NCBI GenBank assembly: GCA_046050405.1
Contig: JBJOPY010000065.1
Location: 1-18,590, forward strand
Source: JADKCL01 sp046050405
GTDB lineage: Bacteria > Bacteroidota > Bacteroidia > J057 > JADKCL01
Reading direction: 5' to 3'
Length of the DNA stretch: 18,590 bases
A model generated the notes under the pieces. It was not told the DNA's origin. It did not search any database and saw only the letters and a program-made list of their open reading frames with translations. This document shows, piece by piece, positions 1 to 7,312 of this stretch. Made by a program: the position numbers and the translations under genes. Position 1 is the first letter of the stretch. Each line of letters opens with the position of its first letter.

Positions 1-1
1 G

Positions 2-196
2 CTCAATCTTCAAATCCTGGCCGATCTCGATCAACATATCCGTTGGAAAAAGAGGGACGTTTCGAATTCGAATCCGAGGGACGACGCGGCATTCGTAGCA
101 GCGATGCGGGCGTTCGTCTCATCGGAGGGTATCAATTCATGGTCTTGTGAACAAGAGAAAATTTGCCGGCTTGCAATTGCCAAGGATGGGGGCTAA
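2..196 (+). CDS. C-terminal fragment of an unidentified protein (cut by window edge)
   Basis: An open frame runs from the left edge to a TAA at 194-196 and gives 64 residues. It begins LNLQILADLDQHIRWKK and ends CRLAIAKDGG. The composition (amphipathic, charged, leucine and alanine present) looks like a real protein end. The competing frame 1, open to a TGA at 148-150, is rich in Arg, Ser and Gly and looks like a shadow. The stop lies 11 nt before the ATG of the alkyltransferase-like gene, so the two could be co-transcribed. I do not recognise the family, and too little is visible to assign a function. Confidence 0.35.
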   Translation, partial: LNLQILADLDQHIRWKKRDVSNSNPRDDAAFVAAMRAFVSSEGINSWSCEQEKICRLAIAKDGG

Positions 197-207
197 ATTT
201 CCATCAG

Positions 208-537
208 ATGAAAAGGGACGGTTATTCTTTCTTCGAAGATGTATGGGATGTCGTAAGGTTGATTCCCAGGGGTCGCGTGACGAGCTATGGTGCCATCGCA
301 GAATACCTGGGGACCAAGATGAGTGCCAGGATGGTCGGCTGGGCGATGAATGCCTGCCCCGGGGACGTTCCGGCGCAGCGCGTCGTCAATCGTAACGGGC
401 TCCTGACGGGCAAGCACCATTTTCCTGGACCCCATACGATGGAAAGCCTTCTCCTGCAGGAGGGCGTCGCAGTGAGCGAAAACCGCGTGGTGGACTTTGA
501 CCAGCTGTTCTGGGATCCCAAATCCCTGGATGAATGA
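208..537 (+). CDS. Alkyltransferase-like (ATL) protein, MGMT family without the acceptor cysteine
   Basis: The product is 109 residues and matches the DNA-binding domain of O6-methylguanine-DNA methyltransferase. It has the helix-turn-helix stretch IPRGRVTSYGAIAEYLG (residues 19-35), an arginine in ARMVGWAM (about 41) that fits the nucleotide-flipping Arg finger, and the active-site loop at 55-59. Methyltransferases read PCHRV there; here it is PAQRV, so Cys is Ala and His is Gln. It therefore cannot take an alkyl group. Known ATL proteins bind O6-alkylguanine, bend the DNA and hand the lesion to nucleotide excision repair; that role is inferred here. The downstream RNGLLTGKHHF motif is also family-typical. 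I chose the ATG at 208 because the homologous region begins at MKRDGYSFFEDVW. An upstream ATG at 163 would add 15 residues overlapping the preceding frame. No strong ribosome binding site is visible, as is usual in Bacteroidota. Confidence 0.86.
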   Translation: MKRDGYSFFEDVWDVVRLIPRGRVTSYGAIAEYLGTKMSARMVGWAMNACPGDVPAQRVVNRNGLLTGKHHFPGPHTMESLLLQEGVAVSENRVVDFDQLFWDPKSLDE

Positions 538-558
538 GGCACGGGAGTGCCCGGTGCC
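538..558 (+). terminator. Hairpin directly after the ATL stop codon (possible terminator, no T tract)
   Basis: GGCACGGG (538-545) and CCCGGTGCC (550-558) form an 8-bp GC-rich stem with one bulged G (553) and an AGTG loop, starting at the base after the TGA. No run of T follows, so intrinsic termination is uncertain. It may instead stabilise the mRNA 3' end. The rest of the spacer to 804 shows no convincing gene. Confidence 0.3.
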
Positions 559-804
559 CAGGTCCAGCGGAAACAATCAAATGGTTGCCTCCTGGACGTC
601 CCGGGCGTCGGGGTCATCATAAGGATGCGAGGCAGTCCTCGGGATGGGGCATAGGGAAACAGGCTCCCGAACAGCTTCCGGCCACGCAACCTCCTTTTTG
701 CGATCCTCCGTTGCCAGGCAGGACTAGAAATAAGTGGTGAAACATGCGATCGGGTGTGAACATTATGGGTCGACTGTGGGTTTAACCATCCATCATCCGT
801 TTGC

Positions 805-1374
805 ATGATGCCACTCAAATACATATTTCCACTGTTCATGGCCGTGACATCGGCCCATTGTCTTTCACTCAACGCACAAAACATGGATCACACCGTCTAT
901 CAGTTCACGATGCAGGACATCGAAGGGAAGGAAGTCCCGCTTTCCACTTTCAAGGGCAAGGCACTATTGATCGTCAACGTAGCGAGTGAGTGCGGCTTGA
1001 CGCCCCAGTACGAAGACCTTCAAGCATTGTATGAAGAGTTCAAGGATCAAGGACTTGCGATCCTGGGGTTTCCAGCGAACAATTTCGGCGCACAAGAGCC
1101 GGGATCCAATGCTGAGATCCAGAAATTCTGCACGACGAGGTTTCATGTCACCTTCCCGATGTTCTCCAAAATCTCGGTGAAAGGGGAAGACGAGCATCCG
1201 CTTTATCAATTCCTGACCCGCAAGGAATTGAACGGCGTCGAGGATTCGGAAGTGAAGTGGAACTTCCAGAAATACCTGGTCAGCAAGGAGGGCAGGCTGC
1301 TGGAGGTCATCCAGCCGGGCACCTCTGTCAAGGAAGCCGAGGTTCGCTCGTCAATCCGGGAAGCCCTTCGCTAG
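805..1374 (+). CDS. Glutathione peroxidase-family thiol peroxidase, probably exported
   Basis: The product is 189 residues with a thioredoxin-fold peroxidase core. The peroxidatic cysteine is C63 in NVASECGLTPQY. The rest of the catalytic tetrad is present: Q97 in NNFGAQEPGSN, and W152 and N153 in VKWNFQKYLV. C109 in EIQKFCTTRF sits where thioredoxin-dependent members have their resolving cysteine, so it probably reduces H2O2 or organic hydroperoxides with thioredoxin rather than glutathione. The N-terminus has a positive residue followed by a hydrophobic stretch, about residues 5-24, ending near LNAQ. This looks like a Sec signal peptide and suggests a periplasmic location. SAHC is a poor lipobox, so I do not call it a lipoprotein. 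Two in-frame ATGs (805 and 808) are equally likely starts. The gene is convergent with metG, and the 178-bp gap between them shows no clear terminator. Confidence 0.92.
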   Translation: MMPLKYIFPLFMAVTSAHCLSLNAQNMDHTVYQFTMQDIEGKEVPLSTFKGKALLIVNVASECGLTPQYEDLQALYEEFKDQGLAILGFPANNFGAQEPGSNAEIQKFCTTRFHVTFPMFSKISVKGEDEHPLYQFLTRKELNGVEDSEVKWNFQKYLVSKEGRLLEVIQPGTSVKEAEVRSSIREALR

Positions 1375-1552
1375 CCTTTCGCAGCCGGGGCGCACGATCT
1401 CGTCTTGCCGGGCAGATCATGGATGATCCGTGTTCCTTCTGCCCTTGCGGTTTCCTGCTGTGGATGAGTTTCATCTGGCTTTGGCGCAGCATTCCTGCGA
1501 AGGGCATCCTTCAGGATCGACCCCGGCATTCGGAGCCGTCGCCCCACAGAAT

Positions 1553-3616
1553 TCAGTTTACCCCCGATCCATTGTCGATCTTGTGCCCGGGGTTCAGCAG
1601 GTGAAGTTTCCCTGAAGAATCTTCCGCAAAAAGCACCATTCCATGCGATTCGATGTCCATCATGGGCCGTGGGGGCAGGTTGGCAAGAAAGGTGCATTGC
1701 TTGCCAATGAGCTCCTCCGGGGCAAAGTGTTCCGCGACGCCTGAGAGGATCGTTCGGCGGTCGAGTCCCGTATCGATCAGCAGTTGCAGCAACTTCTTGC
1801 TCTTCTTCACTCTATCTGCCTGGACGATGGTTCCAACCCGAATGTCCATTTTCTGAAACTCGTCGAACGAGACGAACGGCTTGAATCCAGGCACCTCCCT
1901 GGACTTGGAGGCAAGTGCTGACTTCAGCTCGTTCAGCTTCTCGACCTGGCGAGCGACGACCTCGTCGGTCACGCGCGTGAACAAGTGCGGGATCTCTTTC
2001 AATGCGCTTCCCGGTTTCAAATAATCGGCTCCCTTCACCTCCGTCCACCTGACGGGAGGAATTCCCAGCATCTCGAAGATCTTGGAGGCGGTCTCCGGCA
2101 TGAATGGCTCTGATGCGACGGCGAGTACCACCGCCACATTCAACCCTATGTTCAAGACATGGCCGGCGGCGGCGGCATCTGTTTTCAGCAGCTTCCAAGG
2201 TTGGAGTTCACTCAGGTAGCGGTCTCCAGCCCTGGCGATATTCATCATCTCATTCAATGCTTCTTTGAAGTGGAAGGACTGAATATGCTCTCCCACTCTT
2301 CGGAAGCATCCTTTCACTTCATCCATCAGTGAAAGATCCCGTTCACTTAAATCATGGCGGGATGGTACGCCATTGAAATTTTTGATGGACAGGACTTTGA
2401 TCCGGTTCACGAAGTTGGCATAGGTGTCCACCAACTCGGAGTTGCAGCGCGTCTGGTAGTCGCCCCAGGTGAAGTCAGCGTCCTTGGTCTCAGGCATGAT
2501 CGCGGTGAGCACATAGCGCAGGACATCCACCTGCCCCGGGAATTCTTGTACATATTCATGCAGCCATACCGCCCAGTTGCGGGAGGTGCTGATCTTCTCA
2601 CCCTCCAGGTTGAGGAATTCATTGGCAGGGACATTTTCCGGCAGGATGTAGTCTCCCTGCCCCTTCAGGATGCAAGGGAAGATGATGCAATGGAAGACGA
2701 TGTTGTCCTTGCCGATGAAATGGTAGAGGGCGGTGTCCTTGGACTTCCAGTAGGGCTCCCAGTCCTTCCCGTTGGCGGTGGCCCATTCCTTGGTGGCGGA
2801 GACATAGCCGATCGGCGCATCAAACCATACATAGAGCACCTTGCCCTTCCCCTCGGGCACCGGTACAGGCACACCCCAATCGAGGTCGCGGGTGATGGCA
2901 CGGGGCTTCAAGTCATCGAGCCAGGATTTGCATTGTCCATGGACGTTGGCCTTCCATTCCTTTTCCCCCTTGAGAAGATAAGTCTGCAGCCAAGGCTGGA
3001 AGGCATCCAAGGGCAGGTACCAATGCTCGGTTTCCTTCATGACGGGGGGCGTGCCGGAGACGCGGCTGATGGGGGCGATCAGTTCCTCGGGGCTCAGGTC
3101 CCTGCCGCACTTCTCGCATTGGTTGCCATAGGCCTTTTCATTGCCGCAATTGGGGCAGGTTCCCATGACGAAGCGGTCGGCGAGGAACATTTGCTTTTCC
3201 TGGTCGAAGAGCTGCCCGTTCTTCCGACGGATCAAAGCGTAAGGATCGCTGGAAGGCTTCCCGTAAAAGTTCAGGAAGAACTCCTGGGCGGTCTCGTGGT
3301 GAATCGCATTGGATGTCCGGGAGTAGATGTCAAAGGAGATGTTGAAGTCCTGGAAGGTGTCCCGGATCATCGCATGGTACTTATCGACAATGGCTTGTGG
3401 GGTGGTCCCTTCATCCAATGCTTTGATGGCGATCGCTGTTCCGTGTTCGTCGGATCCACAGATGTAGAGGACGTCCTCCCCGGACGACCGGAGGTAGCGG
3501 ACGAAAATGTCGGCAGGCAGGTATGCACCCGCCAAGTGACCGATATGAAGGGGGCCATTGGCGTAGGGGAGGGCCGAGGTCACCGTATAGCGCTTGAATC
3601 GTTTGTTTTCACTCAT
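1553..3616 (-). CDS. metG: Methionyl-tRNA synthetase with C-terminal tRNA-binding domain
   Basis: This 687-residue class I aminoacyl-tRNA synthetase charges tRNA-Met in the cytoplasm. The nucleotide-binding HIGH motif is at residues 24-27 after TVTSALPYANGPL. A zinc knuckle has C154, C157, C167 and C170. The KMSKS loop reads KISTS (341-345) in LEGEKISTSRNW, a variant common in this group. The last 105 or so residues (from about FVSFDEFQKMDIRVGTIV) form a Trbp111/Arc1p-like OB-fold that binds tRNA and supports dimerisation; it is often fused in Bacteroidota. Length and domain order are full and normal. I chose the ATG at 3616 because the conserved N-terminus starts just after MSENKRFKRY. The frame stays open upstream to 3670, but those 18 residues have no family support. 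It diverges from the TrpF-like gene. Confidence 0.98.
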   Translation of the reverse strand: MSENKRFKRYTVTSALPYANGPLHIGHLAGAYLPADIFVRYLRSSGEDVLYICGSDEHGTAIAIKALDEGTTPQAIVDKYHAMIRDTFQDFNISFDIYSRTSNAIHHETAQEFFLNFYGKPSSDPYALIRRKNGQLFDQEKQMFLADRFVMGTCPNCGNEKAYGNQCEKCGRDLSPEELIAPISRVSGTPPVMKETEHWYLPLDAFQPWLQTYLLKGEKEWKANVHGQCKSWLDDLKPRAITRDLDWGVPVPVPEGKGKVLYVWFDAPIGYVSATKEWATANGKDWEPYWKSKDTALYHFIGKDNIVFHCIIFPCILKGQGDYILPENVPANEFLNLEGEKISTSRNWAVWLHEYVQEFPGQVDVLRYVLTAIMPETKDADFTWGDYQTRCNSELVDTYANFVNRIKVLSIKNFNGVPSRHDLSERDLSLMDEVKGCFRRVGEHIQSFHFKEALNEMMNIARAGDRYLSELQPWKLLKTDAAAAGHVLNIGLNVAVVLAVASEPFMPETASKIFEMLGIPPVRWTEVKGADYLKPGSALKEIPHLFTRVTDEVVARQVEKLNELKSALASKSREVPGFKPFVSFDEFQKMDIRVGTIVQADRVKKSKKLLQLLIDTGLDRRTILSGVAEHFAPEELIGKQCTFLANLPPRPMMDIESHGMVLFAEDSSGKLHLLNPGHKIDNGSGVN

Positions 3617-3620
3617 GGCC

Positions 3621-3628
3621 CAAAGATA
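3621..3628 (-). promoter_or_regulatory. Candidate -7 element of metG
   Basis: TATCTTTG on the minus strand matches the Bacteroidota TAnnTTTG element exactly. It ends only 4 nt before the metG ATG, so a transcript would start at or next to the start codon (leaderless). No good TTTG lies 19-21 nt upstream. A chance match is possible. Confidence 0.3.
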
Positions 3629-3742
3629 AGGCAATGATCGATGACGGAGGGGGGATGTGTCGCTGGCCACCGGGAACGGGGATTTCCGTGGGTTAGCTTG
3701 GATGGGTCGTCGGGAGAATTGGATGGGAATCCCCCGAAATGA

Positions 3743-3772
3743 TTCGACTCCCGCCCGATCTGTGTATTTTCG
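3743..3772 (+). promoter_or_regulatory. Weak candidate promoter of the TrpF-like gene
   Basis: TTCG (3743-3746), an 18-nt spacer and TATTTTCG (3765-3772) resemble TTTG-N19-TAnnTTTG with one mismatch in each box. The predicted start of transcription, near 3778, lies about 10 nt before the ATG at 3789. Confidence 0.3.
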
Positions 3773-3788
3773 CAGGAAACATTAGCCT

Positions 3789-4406
3789 ATGCCTCCAGCA
3801 TTGATGATCGAAGGGTTGAAGAGTCTGCATGATGTACGCTACTGTGCCGCAGTGGGGATCGGCATCGTATCGTTCGAGATGGATCCGGGATCGCCAGAGG
3901 CCCTTTCCCCTGCCATGGTGAAGGAAATCATGGACTGGATTTCCGGGGTGGAGGCGGTAGGATGGTTTGGTGACGCACCATTCGATGCCATCGCGAATGC
4001 GGTGATTGCAAGTTCCATCCAAGGGGTCGTGGTTCCGATGGGACGTCCCCTGGATGAATTGTTTGGGCTCGGTGTCAGGGTCATCGTGGACGCCACCAGG
4101 CCGAAGCCCGATCTGTTAGGGGAATTGATGGAAAGGTATCCGTATTTGCTGGCTTTGGTGGAAATCGAGCCTTCACTTTCAGGCGACACGGCGTGGGATT
4201 TCTCCAGGTTCCAGGATCGCCTCATCATGCGATGCAATGTGATGCCATCCATGGAACACATCTTGTACCCAAATGCAGCGCAACCTTTCGGAATCAGCCT
4301 GGGGGCGATGGTAAGATCGGAGGATGGTTTCTTGGACTATGAGGCCTGCGATTCGCTCCTTCAGACTTACCATGTCCGTGCGCCCGTCGCTTGGAAGGAT
4401 GCCTAG
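3789..4406 (+). CDS. TrpF-like (phosphoribosylanthranilate isomerase-related) barrel protein, catalytic motif lost
   Basis: The 205-residue product follows the TrpF pattern along its length. The first strand and helix read MIEGLKSLHDVRYCAAVG. A phosphate-barrel region follows (SFEMDPGSPEALSP, residues 28-41), then VEAVGWFGDAPFDAI (54-68), SGDTAWDFSRF (131-141, compare GGTGKTFDW) and FGISLGAMVRSEDGFLDYE (167-185, compare DVSSGVE..PGVKD). The KICG motif, whose Cys is the general base in TrpF, is replaced by MIEG, and the QLHG motif is absent. The general-acid Asp may be a Glu (E125 or E127). No tryptophan genes are nearby. From memory, similar proteins with a DARYCAGMG-like signature occur in other Bacteroidota, so this is probably a conserved family with a non-TrpF role rather than a dying trpF. 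Substrate and role are unknown. It stands alone, divergent from metG and convergent with radC. Confidence 0.78.
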   Translation: MPPALMIEGLKSLHDVRYCAAVGIGIVSFEMDPGSPEALSPAMVKEIMDWISGVEAVGWFGDAPFDAIANAVIASSIQGVVVPMGRPLDELFGLGVRVIVDATRPKPDLLGELMERYPYLLALVEIEPSLSGDTAWDFSRFQDRLIMRCNVMPSMEHILYPNAAQPFGISLGAMVRSEDGFLDYEACDSLLQTYHVRAPVAWKDA

Positions 4407-4411
4407 CGGGG

Positions 4412-4448
4412 GGCCAGGCGTGGGTCGCTGCCCATCTACCCCCTGGCC
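4412..4448. terminator. Imperfect hairpin between convergent genes (weak bidirectional terminator candidate)
   Basis: GGCCAGG (4412-4418) pairs with CCTGGCC (4442-4448). An inner TGGG (4421-4424) can pair with CCCA (4431-4434). The hairpin starts 6 nt after the TrpF-like stop and covers the last 13 bases of radC (4436-4448), so it could slow transcripts from both sides. No T tract follows on either strand. Confidence 0.3.
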
Positions 4449-5146
4449 TTCATTTCCCTGATTCTTCCGTGATCGGCATAGCTGTACCAGTTCTTGCGTG
4501 CCACGATGATGTGGTCGATCAGGGGTATCTCCATGATTTGGGAGGCTTGTACGAGATGCAGGGTCAGTTCGTCGTCGGATTTGCTCGGGGTGATGCTTCC
4601 GCTCGGATGGTTGTGGCATACCACGATGCCGGAGGCCAATTTTGTGATCGCCTCCTTGAACACCAAGCGCGAGTCCACATTGACCTGGGACACGCCTCCG
4701 CGGTGGATCTCGGACTCGCTGATAAGGTTGTTTTTTCGGTCGAGGCAAAGCACGAAAAACACCTCCACCTTGAGGTCGCCCAGTTTGGGAATGAGGTACC
4801 GGGCGATGTCGGACGAATTTTGGAAGGAGGTTTGGTAGTGGTCCATGGCAAGTTTGCGACGCGCCAGCTCGAATCCCGCAGCAATGGAGGCCGCCTTTGC
4901 AAGGCCCACCCCTGGAATGGTCTGAAGTTCGGCGACGGTAGCCTGGCTGAGGTTCCTTAGGCCGCCAAATTCCTTGATCATATGCCTGCCGAGTTCGATG
5001 GCGGACATTTTCTGGGTTCCGGTGGCAATCAGCGTGGCCAGCAGTTCAGAATCCGAAAGTGCGTCGAACCCCCGCTGCATCAGTTTCTCGCGTGGGCGGT
5101 CCTCGGGTGCCCATTCGCGGATGGGCGGCTTTACATGCGTTGTCAT
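4436..5146 (-). CDS. radC: RadC family protein (UPF0758), JAMM/MPN+ fold
   Basis: The 236-residue product has the usual RadC layout. An N-terminal UPF0758 region begins IREWAPEDRPREKLMQRG. A helix-hairpin-helix segment lies around IPGVGLAKAASIAAG (77-91). The C-terminal JAMM-type domain carries the metal motif HNHPSG (H178, H180) and D191 in PSKSDDELTL. E148-like acidic residues precede it in SESEIHRG. The family has a metalloprotease-like fold, but its biochemical role is unsettled; the old link to radiation repair in E. coli was withdrawn. Full length. I chose the ATG at 5146 because it follows an AGAGGA sequence by about 7 nt and lies downstream of a good promoter match. The frame extends to 5203, which would include the promoter. 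Convergent with the TrpF-like gene. Confidence 0.95.
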   Translation of the reverse strand: MTTHVKPPIREWAPEDRPREKLMQRGFDALSDSELLATLIATGTQKMSAIELGRHMIKEFGGLRNLSQATVAELQTIPGVGLAKAASIAAGFELARRKLAMDHYQTSFQNSSDIARYLIPKLGDLKVEVFFVLCLDRKNNLISESEIHRGGVSQVNVDSRLVFKEAITKLASGIVVCHNHPSGSITPSKSDDELTLHLVQASQIMEIPLIDHIIVARKNWYSYADHGRIREMKARG

Positions 5147-5172
5147 TCTCGTCCTCTTTTGATGGAAGAGCA

Positions 5173-5204
5173 CAAGTTTAGGCACGATGCTCGCCCCTGT
5201 CAAA
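5173..5204 (-). promoter_or_regulatory. Candidate promoter of radC
   Basis: On the minus strand TTTG (5204-5201), a 20-nt spacer and TAAACTTG (5180-5173) match TTTG-N19/20-TAnnTTTG with a single mismatch. Transcription would start near 5167, giving a leader of about 20 nt that includes the AGAGGA sequence before the ATG at 5146. Confidence 0.5.
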
Positions 5205-5297
5205 GGAAAAAATCCAAGGAAGGTAACGGCTGGGAATGGACTCCGCCGAGAATGGACGCGCTGGCTGCCATGATCTGCCGGGGGGTGCTTAAACGTA

Positions 5298-5349
5298 GAC
5301 CGCCCGGGATTTCGACTGATACCGGTGTCAGTCGAAATCCCGGACGGTC
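5298..5349. repeat. 52-bp near-perfect inverted repeat (orphan hairpin) between radC and rpsT
   Basis: The left arm (5298-5319) and right arm (5328-5349) pair over 22 positions with a single C/A mismatch (5303/5344). The 8-base loop contains the self-complementary ACCGGT, so the double-stranded DNA is almost fully palindromic. The innermost 16 bp (5304-5319 with 5328-5343) are perfect, GC-rich at the outer end, and include CCGGGATTTCGACTGA. On + the right arm is followed by seven A (5350-5356). On -, the direction of rpsT transcription, seven T precede the hairpin and none follow it. It is therefore not a standard intrinsic terminator for either strand. I see no second copy in the window. Confidence 0.85.
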
Positions 5350-5405
5350 AAAAAAACCCCACTATCGCAGGGAAAAAAAACAACTTTCTGCTTCCTTGAG
5401 GAATG

Positions 5406-5660
5406 CTAGGACAGCTTGGTCACATGCTTTGTCAGGTGGCTTTTCAGGCGACTTGCCTTGTTCTTGTGGAAAATGTTCGCCTTGGCACATTTGTCGATCA
5501 ATGAAATCGTCGACACCAGTTGCTTTTCGGCACTTTCCTTGTCGGTGAGATGCCTCAGCTTCTTGATCGCCGTACGGGTGGTCAGCAACCTGTAGCGGTT
5601 GCGCAGGCGGCGGACGGCGTTCTGACGGATTCTTTTTTTGGCACCAGGATTATTAGCCAT
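5406..5660 (-). CDS. rpsT: 30S ribosomal protein S20
   Basis: This 84-residue, strongly basic protein begins MANNPGAKKRIRQNAVRR and matches bacterial S20 through the helical core (RNRYRLLTTRTAIKKL) to the C-terminal KANIFHKNKASRLKSHLTK. S20 binds 16S rRNA early in 30S assembly. Length is normal. The gene is monocistronic, with its own promoter match upstream. Downstream are two T tracts on the coding strand, eight T at 5379-5386 and seven T at 5350-5356, each preceded only by a weak hairpin (for example TTCC-TCAA-GGAA just after the stop). Termination probably occurs in this zone, before or within the long inverted repeat. Confidence 0.98.
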   Translation of the reverse strand: MANNPGAKKRIRQNAVRRLRNRYRLLTTRTAIKKLRHLTDKESAEKQLVSTISLIDKCAKANIFHKNKASRLKSHLTKHVTKLS

Positions 5661-5698
5661 ATCTATTGATGTTTTTCTTCGATCTTAAAATAGGAGTG

Positions 5699-5727
5699 CA
5701 AATATAGGAATCCGTGGGAAGAACAAA
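5699..5727 (-). promoter_or_regulatory. Candidate promoter of rpsT
   Basis: On the minus strand TATATTTG (5706-5699) is an exact TAnnTTTG match. TTTG (5727-5724), part of an A/T-rich run, lies 17 nt upstream, slightly closer than the usual 19. The leader would be about 30 nt. A strong A/T-rich promoter fits a ribosomal protein gene. Confidence 0.6.
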
Positions 5728-5785
5728 AATTTTTTCCCCGAATGTACAAAAGCGAACCCACACGCTGTATGAGGGCAGGCGTGCC

Positions 5786-7312
5786 TCAATTCTGTTGTTC
5801 ATGCAATTCCAGGATGGCGTCCGCATAGTCCCTGGAATTGCTCAGCCGGGGGACCTTGTTTTGGCCGCCGAGCTTGTTCCTTTGCTTCATCCATTGATAA
5901 AAGGTCCCTGTCCTGAGTGTATGCAGCGTCGGGGGCAGCAGGCCCAGGTCGTTTTTCCTTTTGGCCGCGTAGTCTCCATTGAGAGTCTGCAACTCATCGT
6001 CGAGGATTTTCATGAAGTCCTCCTGGGAAGTGGGCGGTTGGATGAATTCCACCAGCCATTCGTGTTGCCCCGGACGGCCTTCGATTCCATAGATCGGGGC
6101 CACGGTATAGTTGTCGATGATCGCCTGGGTGCTTTCACAGGCACGGGAAAGCGCACGCTCGGCATTGTCCACCATGAGCTCTTCCCCGCAAGAGTTGATG
6201 AAGTGCTTGGTGCGCCCGACGATTTCGATCCTGTGAGGGTTCAGGCTCGTGAAGCGTACCGTGTCGCCGATGAGGTAGCGCCACAAGCCGGCATTGGTGC
6301 TGATGACCATGGCATAGGTGTCGCCCAGCTGCACCTCGCCGATGGTGTAGCTTCTCGGGAATGGACTGTCGATCTCGTTCAGCGGCACGAACTCATAGAA
6401 GATGCCATAGTCCAGCATGAGGAGCAGGTCGTTTCGGCCGGGATCGTCCTGCAGCGCGAAAAAGCCCTCCGAAGCATTGTAAACTTCCAAGTACCGGAGC
6501 TGCGTTCCCGGAATGAGCGTCTCCATCTGCTTTCGGTAGGGCAGCATGCTGACTCCACCATGAAAAAAGACTTCCAGTCTGGGCCATACGTCGAAAATGT
6601 TCCTGCCTTCTGTGCCCGCAAGGTGCAAGACCTTGTTGATCAGCATCATCGCCCATGTGGGAAGGCCGGCAATGCTGGTGATGTTCATCTTGAAGACCCT
6701 CTCCGCGATCGCCTGAATCTTCTGTTCCCACTCTCCCAACAGGGCGACCTTCTTGCTAGTCGCCATGAAGAGATTGAAGACAAGCGGGGTGTTCTGAATC
6801 AATACTGCGCTCAAGTCCCCATAGTAGCTGTTGCCGGTCAGTTTGTTCAACTGATGGCTTCCGCCGATGGGCAGCCCTCTCCCGGAAAATATCTGGCTGT
6901 CGGGCCTTCCGTCGAGATAGATGGCCAGCATGTCCTTCCCTGCCTTGAAATGGCAGTCTTGCAGGGATTCCTGGCTGACGGGGATGAATTTGCTCTTGTC
7001 GTTCGTCGTCCCGGAGGACTTGGAAAACCACTTGATGGTTCCTGGCCAGAGGACGTCTGCTTCGCCGTTCAGAACGCGTTCTATTTCCGGAAACAGGCCT
7101 TCATAGGTATTGACGGGGACGCGCTCCTGGAAATGCTGGATCGAGGCGATGTCCCTATACCTGTATTTCCTTCCCCAGGAGGTGTCGGACGACATTCTGA
7201 CCAACTGGCCAAAAACCTCCAATTGGGATTCCACAGGATGCTTGGCGAACAGCTCAATCCGGTGGAGGCGCTTTTTCAAGGACCAGCTTGCAATGGACTG
7301 GATGAAACTCAT
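5786..7312 (-). CDS. GH3 family acyl-adenylate-forming enzyme (bacterial GH3 auxin-responsive promoter family)
   Basis: The product is 508 residues, the usual length for bacterial GH3 proteins. These belong to the ANL superfamily; the plant members adenylate a carboxylic acid and join it to an amino acid. Visible motifs are the ATP-phosphate loop FSKSSGTTNDKSKFIP (96-111), the adenine/acid-site motif YNASEGFFALQDD (278-290), and AGLWRYLIGDTVRF (341-354) followed by the hinge region HRIEIVGRTKHFINSCGEE (360-378). The bacterial substrate is unknown. Its start codon directly follows the lptB stop (TAG then ATG, no gap), so translation is probably coupled. This may link it to envelope or lipid metabolism, but that is inference. 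A long open frame on the opposite strand across this gene is a codon-usage shadow. Confidence 0.93.
   Translation of the reverse strand: MSFIQSIASWSLKKRLHRIELFAKHPVESQLEVFGQLVRMSSDTSWGRKYRYRDIASIQHFQERVPVNTYEGLFPEIERVLNGEADVLWPGTIKWFSKSSGTTNDKSKFIPVSQESLQDCHFKAGKDMLAIYLDGRPDSQIFSGRGLPIGGSHQLNKLTGNSYYGDLSAVLIQNTPLVFNLFMATSKKVALLGEWEQKIQAIAERVFKMNITSIAGLPTWAMMLINKVLHLAGTEGRNIFDVWPRLEVFFHGGVSMLPYRKQMETLIPGTQLRYLEVYNASEGFFALQDDPGRNDLLLMLDYGIFYEFVPLNEIDSPFPRSYTIGEVQLGDTYAMVISTNAGLWRYLIGDTVRFTSLNPHRIEIVGRTKHFINSCGEELMVDNAERALSRACESTQAIIDNYTVAPIYGIEGRPGQHEWLVEFIQPPTSQEDFMKILDDELQTLNGDYAAKRKNDLGLLPPTLHTLRTGTFYQWMKQRNKLGGQNKVPRLSNSRDYADAILELHEQQN

Noticed and set aside
61..85. Sequence with ATTCGAATCC resembling a tRNA T arm
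   Set aside because: No matching acceptor, D or anticodon arms around it, and it lies in an apparent coding frame.
534..740. 68-codon ORF on + between the ATL and peroxidase genes
   Set aside because: Pro, Gly and Arg rich composition, begins within the ATL gene over a hairpin, and has no family signature.
285..884. 199-codon open frame on - across the ATL gene, the spacer and the start of the peroxidase gene
   Set aside because: Composition is Arg, Pro and Ser rich like GC-driven shadows, and it runs through two real genes.
2354..3637. 427-codon open frame on + over metG
   Set aside because: Antisense shadow of a confidently identified essential gene; no family signature.
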